A stretch of DNA of 64,000 nt from Planktomarina sp. (GCA_020629235.1 JAHDDS010000006.1:1-64000); one strand, 5' to 3'; shown: positions 1 through 9,633, counted from the stretch's first letter. Notes: generated by a model not told the origin, from the letters alone. Made by a program: numbers and translations.

Positions 1-51
1 TTAGGCGTGCCGCCAGCGTTCGTTCTGAGCCAGGATCAAACTCTCAAGTTG
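1..51 (-). rRNA. rrs: 16S ribosomal RNA, 5' end only (truncated by window edge)
   Basis: Reverse complement of 1-51 reads CAACTTGAGAGTTTGATCCTGGCTCAGAACGAACGCTGGCGGCACGCCTAA, the canonical 16S 5' end. Confidence 0.97.
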
Positions 52-855
52 AAATGCATTACTGCATGTCCTTGACGTTCGAACCTCTGCACATCGACCG
101 GTTGTTCAAACCGATCATCTTTCTGTCTGTTGTGCTTCTGGTTTTCATAAGAAAACAAGAAACCGTCCAAACAGTGAAGCTGACCTTACATCATCGGATA
201 TCCCAAAAGGGTAACCCTAGTAAGTCGATATGCAGTTGTTTGTTCATCGAATGAACCAAACCGCCCACATATCTCTTCATGTGTCTTTCAATTTCAAAGA
301 GCGTGAGACAAAACAAACCAGGATGCGCCGTATCTTGTTGGCGCGCCCCGCCTGACTACCTCTAAATTTCTTCCGTCTCGTTGGCGTTGGCTTGTGGCCG
401 CTGCCCCGTCTGGCGTCCCGTTGTGCGCCTCAGCGCCGCCGGTGAGGGGGCTTCTACGGCGAGGGATCAGAACCCGCAAGTGCTTTTTTCAAGAAAAACG
501 TATTTTTCTTGTCTTTTCTCTAATTCCCCATGTTTTCAAGGGGTTAGAGAAATAGTCGATCGCATTTCATTCGATCGTTTTCAAATTTTCAAAGGACCGC
601 ACTGCTCGGCGAACCCCATATATTGGGTTATACACCGACTTATGCACAATTTGGGAGGTTTTTTTGACCATCGCCCCCTGAATCACACCCTGAAGCCCGG
701 CGATTCACCATCAAACCGGCCGAAGATTCCCTGTGATTCCTGTCGCGCTATGGGAAAAATGGGCGATTCAGGTCAAAAATCCCTGTCGTATCCCCGAAAA
801 ACCGGCAGCACCCTGGTATTTTAAGGCCTCCGCCCTGCCAATGGGGCCCGTCCCG

Positions 856-1470
856 TTACGCCGCAGGGGCCGTCGCGCGACGTCGATTGAATCGCGGCAG
901 GCGCGTGGCCAAGAATGCCAAGATCACCGCCATGTAAATCAGCGGTTCCAGTTGGAAGCCTTTGGACAACATAATGAAGTGCAGCCCGCCCAACACCGCG
1001 ATGGCATAGGTGGCCTTGTGCAGCGTCCGCCATTTCGGCCCCAGTTTGCGCACGGACCAATTGTTCGACGTAAACGCCAGCGGCAGCATCAACACGAACC
1101 CCGCCATCCCCACAGTGATATAGGGGCGCTTCACGATATCGGCCCAAATCTGGGACAGGATGGCCACGTCCAACAGCAGCCACACCAAAAGATGGGCAAA
1201 GACGTATACAAAGGCCATGATCCCAATCGCCCGACGAAACTTCACCAGATTGATCTTTGCAAATTTCAAAAGCGGCGTGATGGCCAGACCTGCGATCAGC
1301 AGTTGCAAGGCAATCTCGCCGTATCGACGTTCCAGGGGGTTTATGGGTTCGGGACCCAAGCCCCCAGTCAGTGCCAAGTAAAACGCATAGATCCCCGGCA
1401 GCGGCAGCAAGACATAAAGAGCCCAGCTGGGAATTTTGCGCACAGCGCGGTTGATCGTTTGGGCCACCAT
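856..1470 (-). CDS. msrQ: Protein-methionine-sulfoxide reductase heme-binding subunit MsrQ (YedZ)
   Basis: Multi-TM protein MVAQTINRAVRKIPSWALYVLLPLPGIYAFYLALTGG..., next to msrP; start chosen at internal Met rather than ORF start 1539. Confidence 0.9.
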   Translation of the reverse strand: MVAQTINRAVRKIPSWALYVLLPLPGIYAFYLALTGGLGPEPINPLERRYGEIALQLLIAGLAITPLLKFAKINLVKFRRAIGIMAFVYVFAHLLVWLLLDVAILSQIWADIVKRPYITVGMAGFVLMLPLAFTSNNWSVRKLGPKWRTLHKATYAIAVLGGLHFIMLSKGFQLEPLIYMAVILAFLATRLPRFNRRRATAPAA

Positions 1471-1584
1471 GGGGTTCGCCTTTCTGACGTTGTGCCCCAG
1501 ACATAACGCCCCCTGCCCCACCAATGCAGCCCCCCTCACACCCTTGTTCCAAGTGTTACAAGCTTCGAGGTCTTAAAGGCCAAA

Positions 1585-1616
1585 CGAAAAAGCGCGCCCC
1601 AAGGAACGCGCTTTCA
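1585..1616 (-). terminator. Intrinsic terminator-like hairpin between msrP and msrQ
   Basis: AAAGCGCG(1589-1596)/CGCGCTTT(1607-1614) stem; on the minus strand followed by TTTTTCG. Confidence 0.6.
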
Positions 1617-1636
1617 TAACTTCGGCTGATGCAGGA

Positions 1637-2542
1637 TCAGAAGAACGTGTTCAGGTCCATGCCGTCGTACAGGCTGGCCACTTGGTCTTCATACCCATTG
1701 AACATTAATGTCGGGATGCGCTTGGCAAACAGCCCACCGCCGATCACCCGTTCGCTGGCTTGCGACCATCTTGGGTGGTCTTTGTTCGGGTTCACATTGG
1801 AATAGAACCCGTATTCGCGTGCATTGGCATCGTTCCAGCTGGTGAACGGTTCTTCGTCCGTCAGGGTGATGCGCACGATGGATTTGATGGACTTGAACCC
1901 ATACTTCCACGGCACCACCAACCGGATCGGCGCGCCGTTTTGGTTGGGCATGGGTTTGCCATAGATGCCGGTGGCCATCATGGTCAAAGGGTGCATCGCT
2001 TCGTCCAACCGCAAACCTTCGCGGTACGGCCAGTTCAAAACAGGGCGGCGCAGTCCGGGCATTTGATCGGGGCGGTTCGCGGTTTCAAAGGCCACGTATT
2101 TTGCCCCATCTTGCACGCCCGCTTTGTCCAGTATGTCCTTCAGCTCAAACCCGTTCCAGGGCACCACCATGGACCAGGCTTCCACGCAGCGGAAGCGATA
2201 GATGCGTTCTTCTTCGGTCAACCCATCGGTCAACTGCGCCACGGAATAGGTCCCTGGATTTTCCACCATCCCGTCCACGACGATTTCCCACCCTTCGGTG
2301 ATCAGCGTGTGGGCGTTCTGGGCAGGATCCCCCTTGCCTGTGCCGAATTCATAGAAGTTGTTGTAAGACGTGATGTCTTCATACGAATTGGGTTCCAACG
2401 CGTCTTGCCCGAAGGCGGCCCCGCCAATGGCCCCAATGGCAGCCGATCCCGCAAGACCCGCCATGATTTGCCGCCGGTTCAGCCACAGCGGTTCGGGCGT
2501 CACGTCGGCGTGGGTCAGGTTGTTTTTCCAGCGGAAAGCCAT
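1637..2542 (-). CDS. msrP: Protein-methionine-sulfoxide reductase catalytic subunit MsrP (YedY), Tat-type N-terminus
   Basis: MAFRWKNNLTHADVTPEPLWLNRRQIMAGLAG...; molybdopterin reductase sequence incl. RFRCVEAWSMVVPWNGF. Confidence 0.93.
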   Translation of the reverse strand: MAFRWKNNLTHADVTPEPLWLNRRQIMAGLAGSAAIGAIGGAAFGQDALEPNSYEDITSYNNFYEFGTGKGDPAQNAHTLITEGWEIVVDGMVENPGTYSVAQLTDGLTEEERIYRFRCVEAWSMVVPWNGFELKDILDKAGVQDGAKYVAFETANRPDQMPGLRRPVLNWPYREGLRLDEAMHPLTMMATGIYGKPMPNQNGAPIRLVVPWKYGFKSIKSIVRITLTDEEPFTSWNDANAREYGFYSNVNPNKDHPRWSQASERVIGGGLFAKRIPTLMFNGYEDQVASLYDGMDLNTFF

Positions 2543-2666
2543 GGTATATCCTTTTGGTTACCGCTCCAACCTAGGCACAAAACGCGTTACAGCCAACCGA
2601 CTTGGGATCAAGCTTGCGCCAGTTGCTGTAACACAGCGCTGCATTCGGGATGTGATCCCGGCGGTT

Positions 2667-4166
2667 TCAATTTCGCCTGGGGTAAATCTTGTCCATGGGC
2701 AAGGATCGCCCGTTGTCTTGGACAATCCGCACATGGGCCCGCCCGATTTGGCGGGGTTCAGGGACGCCCACGGAATGGGCGATGGTTTCCACTTCTTTGG
2801 TGATCTTCTTGGCGTAGCGCGCCACTTTCTTGAATTTGTCTTCCGGCACCAACCCCTTTTGAAAGCGCGGGTCGTGCGTGGTGATGCCGGTGGGGCAAGT
2901 GTTCTTGTTGCACTTCAGGGCCTGGATGCACCCAAGGCTGAACATAAAGCCCCGTGCCGATGTGACGAAATCCGCCCCCGCCGCCAAGGCCCACGCGATG
3001 TCGCCGGGGTTCACCAATTTGCCAGACGCCACCAACCGAATGCGGTCGCGCAATCCATATTCGCGGATCATGTCCGCCACCAAAGGCAGCGCTTCGCGGA
3101 TGGACGTGCCCACCAAATCCATCAACGGCATGGGTGCGGCCCCAGTGCCCCCTTCGCCCCCATCAATGGTGATGAAATCGGGGGCCGCTTGCGCCCCGCG
3201 CCGGGCAATCACGTCAAACAGGTCGCGCAATCCTTCGGGGTCGCCCACGACAGTTTTGAACCCCACCGGTTTGCCCGTGACCTTGCGGATGTGCCCGATC
3301 AGGTCGATCAGGTCGTCGAAGGTGTCCACCTCTTCGTGGCGGTTGGGGCTGATGCTGTCTTGGCCTTCGGGAATGCCCCGCGTTTCGGCGATCTCGGGGC
3401 CGACTTTGGCGCCGGGCAGAATGCCGCCTTTGCCGGGCTTTGCCCCCTGGGCCAGCTTAACTTCGAACATCTTGACTTGTGGGTGGGCCGCCACATCCGC
3501 CAGCTTGGCGTCGGACAATTTGCCGTTTTCATCACGCACGCCGTATTTCGCGGTGCCGATCTGGAACACAATGTCAGCGCCCCCCCGCAAATGGAATTTC
3601 GACAACCCGCCTTCGCCGGTGTTCATCCAGATGCCCGCCTCTTTTGCCCCACGGCTGAGCGCTTCGACAGCTGGGGCAGACAACGCGCCATAAGACATCC
3701 CTGAAATATTCAGGATCGACGCAGCCGCATAAGGCTGCGCGCAACCTGCCCCGATCACCAGCGGCTGGGTTTCGGCAAATTGGCGTTCCAATGGGGGAAA
3801 GGCAGCGTTCACAAAGATCGGCGTGCCCGGGACGTTCAAATTCCGCGTGGACCCAAACGCCACCGTATTGGACTTGCCTTGGGCGGCATGCTTGATCCAA
3901 TCGCGCTGCGCCCGGTTGAACGGCAATTCTTCGCGGTCCATAGCGAAGAAATACTGACGAAAGAATTCCCCCAAGGCAGAAAACAGATATCGAAACCGCC
4001 CCAGCACAGGATAATTGCGCCGGATCGCGTCTTCGGTTTGCAAACGGTCGATCACAAACAGCACCAACGCCACCAAGACGGCGACCCCCACCACGAAGAT
4101 AAACAGCATGGCCAAAACTTCGGCCACATATATCGTGCCGCTGATCATATCGTTCATATTGGACAT
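2667..4166 (-). CDS. FMN-binding glutamate synthase family protein (GltS-like domain)
   Basis: ISGMSYGALSAPAVEALSRGA, TIDGGEGGTGAAP, NKNTCPTGITTHDP motifs; start at MSNMNDMI. Confidence 0.88.
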   Translation of the reverse strand: MSNMNDMISGTIYVAEVLAMLFIFVVGVAVLVALVLFVIDRLQTEDAIRRNYPVLGRFRYLFSALGEFFRQYFFAMDREELPFNRAQRDWIKHAAQGKSNTVAFGSTRNLNVPGTPIFVNAAFPPLERQFAETQPLVIGAGCAQPYAAASILNISGMSYGALSAPAVEALSRGAKEAGIWMNTGEGGLSKFHLRGGADIVFQIGTAKYGVRDENGKLSDAKLADVAAHPQVKMFEVKLAQGAKPGKGGILPGAKVGPEIAETRGIPEGQDSISPNRHEEVDTFDDLIDLIGHIRKVTGKPVGFKTVVGDPEGLRDLFDVIARRGAQAAPDFITIDGGEGGTGAAPMPLMDLVGTSIREALPLVADMIREYGLRDRIRLVASGKLVNPGDIAWALAAGADFVTSARGFMFSLGCIQALKCNKNTCPTGITTHDPRFQKGLVPEDKFKKVARYAKKITKEVETIAHSVGVPEPRQIGRAHVRIVQDNGRSLPMDKIYPRRN

Positions 4167-4309
4167 GGATCGCCCCCCCCTGTTGAAGGCACCCTGTTGC
4201 GAATGCGCGGTGCAGGCAAGGCCCCTGGAAATAATTTGACGCCAACGTGACCCGGCCTTCCCTTTTCGCAGCAATGGGATAGCGTTCTTGAAACACGCCG
4301 GGGGACATT

Positions 4310-5059
4310 ATGACCAAAACAGCCATCGTCACAGGCGCCGCGCGCGGCATTGGATTGGCCACCACGAAACTGTTTTTGAACCAAGGCTGGCAGGTGGCCA
4401 TGGTGGACTGGGACGCGGACGAATTGGCCCAAGCCCAGTCCGGTCTGGCAGGCACCGTCGCCCTGCCCTTGGATGTGTCAAACCCGCAAGACAGCGGCCA
4501 AATCATCGCCCGCACAACAGATACGTTCGGGCAAGTGGATGCCCTGGTGAACAACGCAGGCGTCGCAGATTTTGGCCCCATCGAAGGCACAGATTTTGAG
4601 CGGTGGCGCAAAGTGATGTCTGTGAACTTAGACGGCGTGTTCTTGACCAGCCAAGCGGCAATCCCGGAATTGAAGAAGACCAAAGGCTGCATCGTCAACA
4701 TCGCCAGCATTTCGGGCCTGCGGGCCAGCACCTTGCGGGTGGCTTACGGCACATCAAAAGCCGCGGTGATCCATTTGACCCAACAGCAAGCCGCCGAACT
4801 GGGCGAACACGGCATCCGCGCCAACGCCGTGGCCCCGGGGCCGGTGCGCACGAAGTTGGCCATGGCGGTCCACACCCAAGACATCATCGACGCATACCAT
4901 GATGCAATCCCGTTGAACCGATACGGATCAGAAGACGAAATCGCCAACGTGATCTGCTTTTTGTGTTCAGATGCCGCCAGCTATGTCACCGGGCAACTGA
5001 TCAGCGTGGACGGCGGATTTGAAAGCACCGGGATCGGACTGCCCGCCCTGCGGGGGTGA
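4310..5059 (+). CDS. SDR family oxidoreductase
   Basis: TGAARGIG, NNAG, YGTSKAA motifs. Confidence 0.93.
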   Translation: MTKTAIVTGAARGIGLATTKLFLNQGWQVAMVDWDADELAQAQSGLAGTVALPLDVSNPQDSGQIIARTTDTFGQVDALVNNAGVADFGPIEGTDFERWRKVMSVNLDGVFLTSQAAIPELKKTKGCIVNIASISGLRASTLRVAYGTSKAAVIHLTQQQAAELGEHGIRANAVAPGPVRTKLAMAVHTQDIIDAYHDAIPLNRYGSEDEIANVICFLCSDAASYVTGQLISVDGGFESTGIGLPALRG

Positions 5060-5977
5060 TTATTCCACTTCGTCCTTCAAGGGGCGTGTCATCACATCGG
5101 CGATGGCATCATCCACCGATATCCGGCCTTCCACCAAGGCCGCTGTGGTTTTGGTAAACGGCAGGTCCACGTCGTACTTGGCCCCCAGTTCAAGGGCGGC
5201 TTGGGCCGTCTTGGCCCCTTCAAAGGTTCCGCTTTGCGGGGCCCGGCCCTGTTCCCCCAACGTAAACCCATAGGTGAAATTGCGCGACGATTTGGAATGA
5301 CACGTCAACGCCAAATCCCCCAAACCAGACAAGCCCCCCAAGGTTTCAATCTGCGCGCCCATGGCCAGGCCCAGCCGGGACATTTCCCCAAAGCCGCGCG
5401 TCATGATCGCCGCTTGGGCCGACGCCCCCAAGCCGCGCCCCGCCACAATTCCACAGGCGATGGCGATCACGTTTTTCATGGCACCGCCGATCTGCGCCCC
5501 GATGATATCCGGCGAATAATAGGTGCGGATCACATTGCCCGCCAAAGCGTCCCGCCACACGCGCCCCTGCACCGGGTCCGCGCAGGCCAAGGTCAGCCCC
5601 GTGGGGCGGTTGGCCACCACGTCCACCGCAAAACTTGGCCCGGTCAAAACGCCTACGGGGTTGTCTGGGGTCACCTCTGCCAAAACCTGCGACTGCAATG
5701 CCAGGGTGCCGCGTTCGACCCCCTTGGAGGTGATGATCAGTCCTGTGGTGGGCGCGATTTGATCGGCGAACCCAGCCACCACCGACCGCGTGGTTTGCGC
5801 CGGAACGGAACAGATGATGAAATCTGCCGCAGGCAGGTGTTCGCCCGTGATGCGCGTGCACCCGTCTGGTCCTGGTCCGGGACTGCGCCCCCAGATTGTG
5901 ACGTCATGGCCGCAAGCTTGGAAATGATGGGCCAATGCAGACCCCCAGGCCCCGGCGCCCAATACTGTAATCTTCAT
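5060..5977 (-). CDS. gpsA: NAD(P)H-dependent glycerol-3-phosphate dehydrogenase
   Basis: MKITVLGAGAWGSALAHHF..., SKGVERGTL, GPSFAVDV; start at internal ATG 5977. Confidence 0.95.
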   Translation of the reverse strand: MKITVLGAGAWGSALAHHFQACGHDVTIWGRSPGPGPDGCTRITGEHLPAADFIICSVPAQTTRSVVAGFADQIAPTTGLIITSKGVERGTLALQSQVLAEVTPDNPVGVLTGPSFAVDVVANRPTGLTLACADPVQGRVWRDALAGNVIRTYYSPDIIGAQIGGAMKNVIAIACGIVAGRGLGASAQAAIMTRGFGEMSRLGLAMGAQIETLGGLSGLGDLALTCHSKSSRNFTYGFTLGEQGRAPQSGTFEGAKTAQAALELGAKYDVDLPFTKTTAALVEGRISVDDAIADVMTRPLKDEVE

Positions 5978-6050
5978 AGTGCAAGGCTGACACGGCAAAA
6001 CCGGCAACTCAAGCCTTGCAATGTCGGCCCGTCCCCGCAAGGATTTGGCC

Positions 6051-7256
6051 ATGACCTTTTTTGACGATCTTGAAACCCGCTCCGCTGACGCGCGCGCCGC
6101 GTCTTTGGCGGATTGCTTGCCCGCCCAAATTGCCATCGCCCAAGGACTGCCGGGATACGCTGACCTGGCGGGCATCGACGCCGCAGCCATCACCGGGCGC
6201 GACGCCCTGGCCCGTTTGCCGGTGTTGCGCAAATCCGATCTGGGCGCGGCCCAAAAGGCCAACCCGCCCTTCGGCGGATACAGCAGCGGCGCGTTTGAAT
6301 TTGCCTTCCAATCCCCTGGCCCTTTGTATGAACCGGGCCGCACAACAGGGGACTGGTGGCGGTTTGCGCGCTTCTTGCACGCCCTGGGCATCGGCAAAGG
6401 CGACATTGTTCAAAACTGCTTTGGGTATCACCTGACCCCAGCAGGCCTGATGTTTCAAGGCGGGGCCCACGCCCTGGGGGCCGCTGTCTTTCCGGCGGGC
6501 ACGGGCCAAACCGAATTGCAGGCCCAGGCCGCCCATGACATCGGCTGCACCGCCTATGCCGGTACGCCCGATTATCTGAAAGTCATTTTGGAAAAGGCCG
6601 ATCAGATGAACTTGGCCCTGTCCATCACCAAGGCCGCTGTGGGGGGCGGCGCACTGTTTCCGTCCTTGCGCGACTGGTACACGGATCGTGGCATCATCTG
6701 CCGGCAGTGTTACGCCACGGCAGATCTGGGCAATGTGGCGTATGAATCTGAAGCCCTGGACGGATTGATCGCGGATGAAGGTGTGATCATCGAAATCGTG
6801 ACCCCGGGGACAGGCGATCCCGTGCCCGACGGCGACGTAGGCGAAGTGTTGGTGACGGTTCTGAACCCAGATTATCCCCTGGTGCGGTTTGCCACCGGCG
6901 ACCTGTCGGCGGTGTTGCCCGGCGTCAGCCCGTGCGGGCGCACAAACCTGCGCATCAAAGGCTGGATGGGCCGGGCCGATCAAACCACCAAAATCAAAGG
7001 CATGTTTGTGCGCCCCGAACAGGTGGCCGCCTTGGTGGCCAAACACGCAGAGATCAGCCGCGCCCGGGTCATCGCGGGCCGCGCAGGCGAAAGCGACACG
7101 TTGACCGTGCAAATTGAAGGCGTGGCCGAAAACGCAGACGCCTATGCCGCGTCGGTGGCTGAAACCTTAAAGCTGAAAGGCACAATTGAAGTCGTGGCGG
7201 AAGGCAGCTTGCCCAAAGACGGTGTGGTGATCGAAGACACCCGCACATACGACTGA
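6051..7256 (+). CDS. Phenylacetate--CoA ligase family protein (AMP-dependent synthetase)
   Basis: PaaK-like adenylate-forming architecture (YAGTPDYLKVILEKADQ, CYATADLGNVAYE, GEVLVTVLNPDYPLVRFATGDLS). Confidence 0.82.
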   Translation: MTFFDDLETRSADARAASLADCLPAQIAIAQGLPGYADLAGIDAAAITGRDALARLPVLRKSDLGAAQKANPPFGGYSSGAFEFAFQSPGPLYEPGRTTGDWWRFARFLHALGIGKGDIVQNCFGYHLTPAGLMFQGGAHALGAAVFPAGTGQTELQAQAAHDIGCTAYAGTPDYLKVILEKADQMNLALSITKAAVGGGALFPSLRDWYTDRGIICRQCYATADLGNVAYESEALDGLIADEGVIIEIVTPGTGDPVPDGDVGEVLVTVLNPDYPLVRFATGDLSAVLPGVSPCGRTNLRIKGWMGRADQTTKIKGMFVRPEQVAALVAKHAEISRARVIAGRAGESDTLTVQIEGVAENADAYAASVAETLKLKGTIEVVAEGSLPKDGVVIEDTRTYD

Positions 7257-7276
7257 CCCGGCCCGGGTCCAGCGCG

Positions 7277-8251
7277 TTACAGCCATTTCAACCACCGCAT
7301 CAAACCCCAGGCCAAAACACCCAGCCCCAAGGACCCCACGCACAACAGCGCAAAGGCAAAGGGCCATTCCAGACCGGGCATGCCCGCCACGTTAACGCCG
7401 AACAGCCCGGTCAGAAATCCAAGCGGCAGGAAAATCGCCGCCACCACAGACAGGATATAGCTGTGACGCCCCATCCGGTCTGCGGCTTCGGTATGGTGGT
7501 GGTCTTGCACGGCGGTCAGGCGATGGGCGACTGCATCCAATTCTTCCACGGTGCGGGTGGCCCGGTTGGTAACTTCACGCAGGGCTTCCCGGTGGGGGTC
7601 CAAAAACGGCAGGGCCACGGTGGTCAGACGATGCAGGGCTTGCTGTTGCGGGCCGACGAAGCGGCGCAGTTTGTAAACGCTGGCGCGAAGCGGACCGATG
7701 TCGGGCGCTGTGCCGCCCCCGCCCCCAAAAATACCTTCTTCCAACAGACCCGTGGCATCATCCTTGGACACGGACACGTCTTCGATGCGGTCCACCAAAC
7801 CTTCGGTCAAACGCACCAACCATGCCCCCACATCCGGGGGCGGATCCGTGGCCATGGCGGTGCGCAAGGCATCCACGGCAAAGACCTTTCTGGACCGGAT
7901 GGACACCACGAAGCTTTGGGTGACCCACAACCGCAAAGACACCATGTCGTCGGCGTCCGACCCTGGGTTCAAATTCACGCCACGCAGGTTGATCAATATG
8001 CCGTCGTCCACACGGTCACATCGGGGGCGGGTTTCGGCTTGCAACAGCGCCTGATGCACAACGTCGGGCACGCGGCTTTCCAAGAACGCCGCAACCCCAG
8101 GATCGGCCATATCCAAATGCACCCAGCGAAAGACTGCAGTCTGGGGCACAGGCCCAAATGGGTCCGCATGGGCGGCTTGGGTGACGTCGGCGGTGGCCAA
8201 CACGTCGAATGCGCAAATCGGGGCAAGGTCCATGGCTGACCTTAAAGACAC
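7277..8251 (-). CDS. zntB: CorA-family divalent/zinc cation transporter (ZntB-like)
   Basis: C-terminal two-TM region with GVNVAGMPG (GxN-type motif) and FLPLGFLTGLFG. Confidence 0.85.
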   Translation of the reverse strand: MSLRSAMDLAPICAFDVLATADVTQAAHADPFGPVPQTAVFRWVHLDMADPGVAAFLESRVPDVVHQALLQAETRPRCDRVDDGILINLRGVNLNPGSDADDMVSLRLWVTQSFVVSIRSRKVFAVDALRTAMATDPPPDVGAWLVRLTEGLVDRIEDVSVSKDDATGLLEEGIFGGGGGTAPDIGPLRASVYKLRRFVGPQQQALHRLTTVALPFLDPHREALREVTNRATRTVEELDAVAHRLTAVQDHHHTEAADRMGRHSYILSVVAAIFLPLGFLTGLFGVNVAGMPGLEWPFAFALLCVGSLGLGVLAWGLMRWLKWL

Positions 8252-8259
8252 AATTCACC

Positions 8260-8288
8260 AAAAGAAAAGGCCGCGAAAATCGCGGCCT
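8260..8288 (-). terminator. Intrinsic terminator downstream of rpmJ
   Basis: AGGCCGCG/CGCGGCCT hairpin; minus-strand 3' flank TTTTCTTTT. Confidence 0.75.
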
Positions 8289-8312
8289 GTTTCCAAAAAC
8301 GTTCCGTTCAAA

Positions 8313-8438
8313 TCACCCCTGACGGGCTTTGAACCGGCGCTGTGTTTTGTTGATCACGTAAACACGGCCTTTGCGACGCACCACACGGCAGTCGCGATGG
8401 CGGCTTTTCAGCGAGCGGAGCGAGTTTTTGACCTTCAT
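8313..8438 (-). CDS. rpmJ: 50S ribosomal protein L36
   Basis: [41 protein letters not shown] (41 aa). Confidence 0.97.
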   Translation of the reverse strand: MKVKNSLRSLKSRHRDCRVVRRKGRVYVINKTQRRFKARQG

Positions 8439-8488
8439 CAGTCCTCTTCCTTCTTCATCCATCGGGCCGCGGTCAGCCCTGGGTTTCA

Positions 8489-8563
8489 TGGTGCGCACGA
8501 CTGGGATCGAACCAGTGACCCCTTCGATGTCAACGAAGTGCTCTACCGCTGAGCTACGCGCGC
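8489..8563 (-). tRNA. tRNA-Val(GAC), CCA encoded
   Basis: Reverse complement GCGCGCGTAGCTCAGCGGTAGAGCACTTCGTTGACATCGAAGGGGTCACTGGTTCGATCCCAGTCGTGCGCACCA; 7-bp acceptor stem, anticodon loop TTGACAT. Confidence 0.96.
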
Positions 8564-8771
8564 AATGTTCTTGCAACGGGCTTGATCCCATAAGGTATGG
8601 GCGCGGCAAACCACGTTAGCCCGCGCCGTATAGGAGGCGGTTCCCGAGTCTTCAAGGCTTTTTATCAGGCCATGCCACAGCCGTCTGGCCCGTTTTTCTT
8701 GCTGTTGCCCGAACGTTCAGCCTTTTTTGCCCGCGATTGCGTGCTATTGTGTGAATAAGTAAAGGCAGGCA

Positions 8772-9632
8772 ATGCATCAGACATCGTATCAACTGTTTGA
8801 ACCCGCGCAGCTTTCATCCTGCGTCGTTTTCGCGTCGCCCCATTCGGGGCGGGCCTATCCCATTGCTTTGAAACGTCAAAGCGCGTTGGGCGAATTGGCC
8901 TTGCGGTCGTCCGAAGATGCCTTCGTGGATCACCTGGTGGGGGACGTGGTGACTTTGGGCGCGCCGCTTTTGTCCGCCGTGTCGCCCCGGGCGTTTGTGG
9001 ATTTGAACCGCGCAGCCGAAGAATTGGACCCTGCTTTGATCGCTGGGGCCCCGCCCGCGCGACAAAACCCGCGCATTTCGTCAGGCCTTGGGGTGATCCC
9101 CCGCGTGGTGTCCAACGGGCGTGCGATTTACACCGGCAAGATTTCCCTGGCCGAAGCCCGCCAACGCATCGACACGGTTTGGCGGCCATACCACACGAAG
9201 CTGCAAACACTGCTGAACCGGGCCAAAATGACCTTCGGACAAGCCGTGCTGATCGACTGCCATTCCATGCCGCACGAGGCTGTCCAAAACTCCTGTTTTT
9301 CTGGCAGCCGCCCGCCTGAAATCGTTCTGGGGGATCGCTTTGGCGCATCGGCGGGGCCGTCCATCGTGGCAACGGTCGAAGCGGCCTTCAAAGACCAAGG
9401 CTTTCGCGTGGCGCGCAACGCCCCGTTCGCTGGCGCGTACACCGCCCAGCATTACGGCAGGCCATCACGCCAACAACACGTCATCCAAGTGGAAGTGGAC
9501 CGCGCGTTGTACATGGACGAAGCCACGCTGAAACCTTTGCCCGGTTACAGCGAATTCCGCGGCCGCCTGACCCAAGCGTTGCGCGTGATTGCAGATATGA
9601 ACCAGCCGCGCCAAGCCCTGGCTGCGGAATAA
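8772..9632 (+). CDS. N-formylglutamate amidohydrolase family protein
   Basis: SPHSGRAYP, LIDCHSMP, NAPFAGAYTAQHYGRPSRQQHVIQVEVDRALYM motifs. Confidence 0.9.
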   Translation: MHQTSYQLFEPAQLSSCVVFASPHSGRAYPIALKRQSALGELALRSSEDAFVDHLVGDVVTLGAPLLSAVSPRAFVDLNRAAEELDPALIAGAPPARQNPRISSGLGVIPRVVSNGRAIYTGKISLAEARQRIDTVWRPYHTKLQTLLNRAKMTFGQAVLIDCHSMPHEAVQNSCFSGSRPPEIVLGDRFGASAGPSIVATVEAAFKDQGFRVARNAPFAGAYTAQHYGRPSRQQHVIQVEVDRALYMDEATLKPLPGYSEFRGRLTQALRVIADMNQPRQALAAE

Positions 9633-9633
9633 G

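Noticed and set aside
600-800. Interpretation of the DnaA-box/GANTC region as oriC
   Set aside because: No hemE, dnaA, parAB or rnpA-like neighbours and only two degenerate boxes; retained only as a regulatory observation
381-824. 147-aa ORF between the 16S gene and msrQ
   Set aside because: Lies in the rrn promoter/leader region, no ribosome-binding site or protein-like features
1760-3704. Long plus-strand ORFs (347 and 444 aa) opposite msrP and the glutamate synthase-like gene
   Set aside because: Antisense ORFs typical of high-GC coding DNA; His/Pro/Arg-rich, low-complexity translations with no recognisable domain
8371-8619. 82-aa plus-strand ORF ([22 protein letters not shown]...) over rpmJ and tRNA-Val
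   Set aside because: Translation of antisense rpmJ and a tRNA gene; the [25 protein letters not shown] part is a classic mistranslated tRNA
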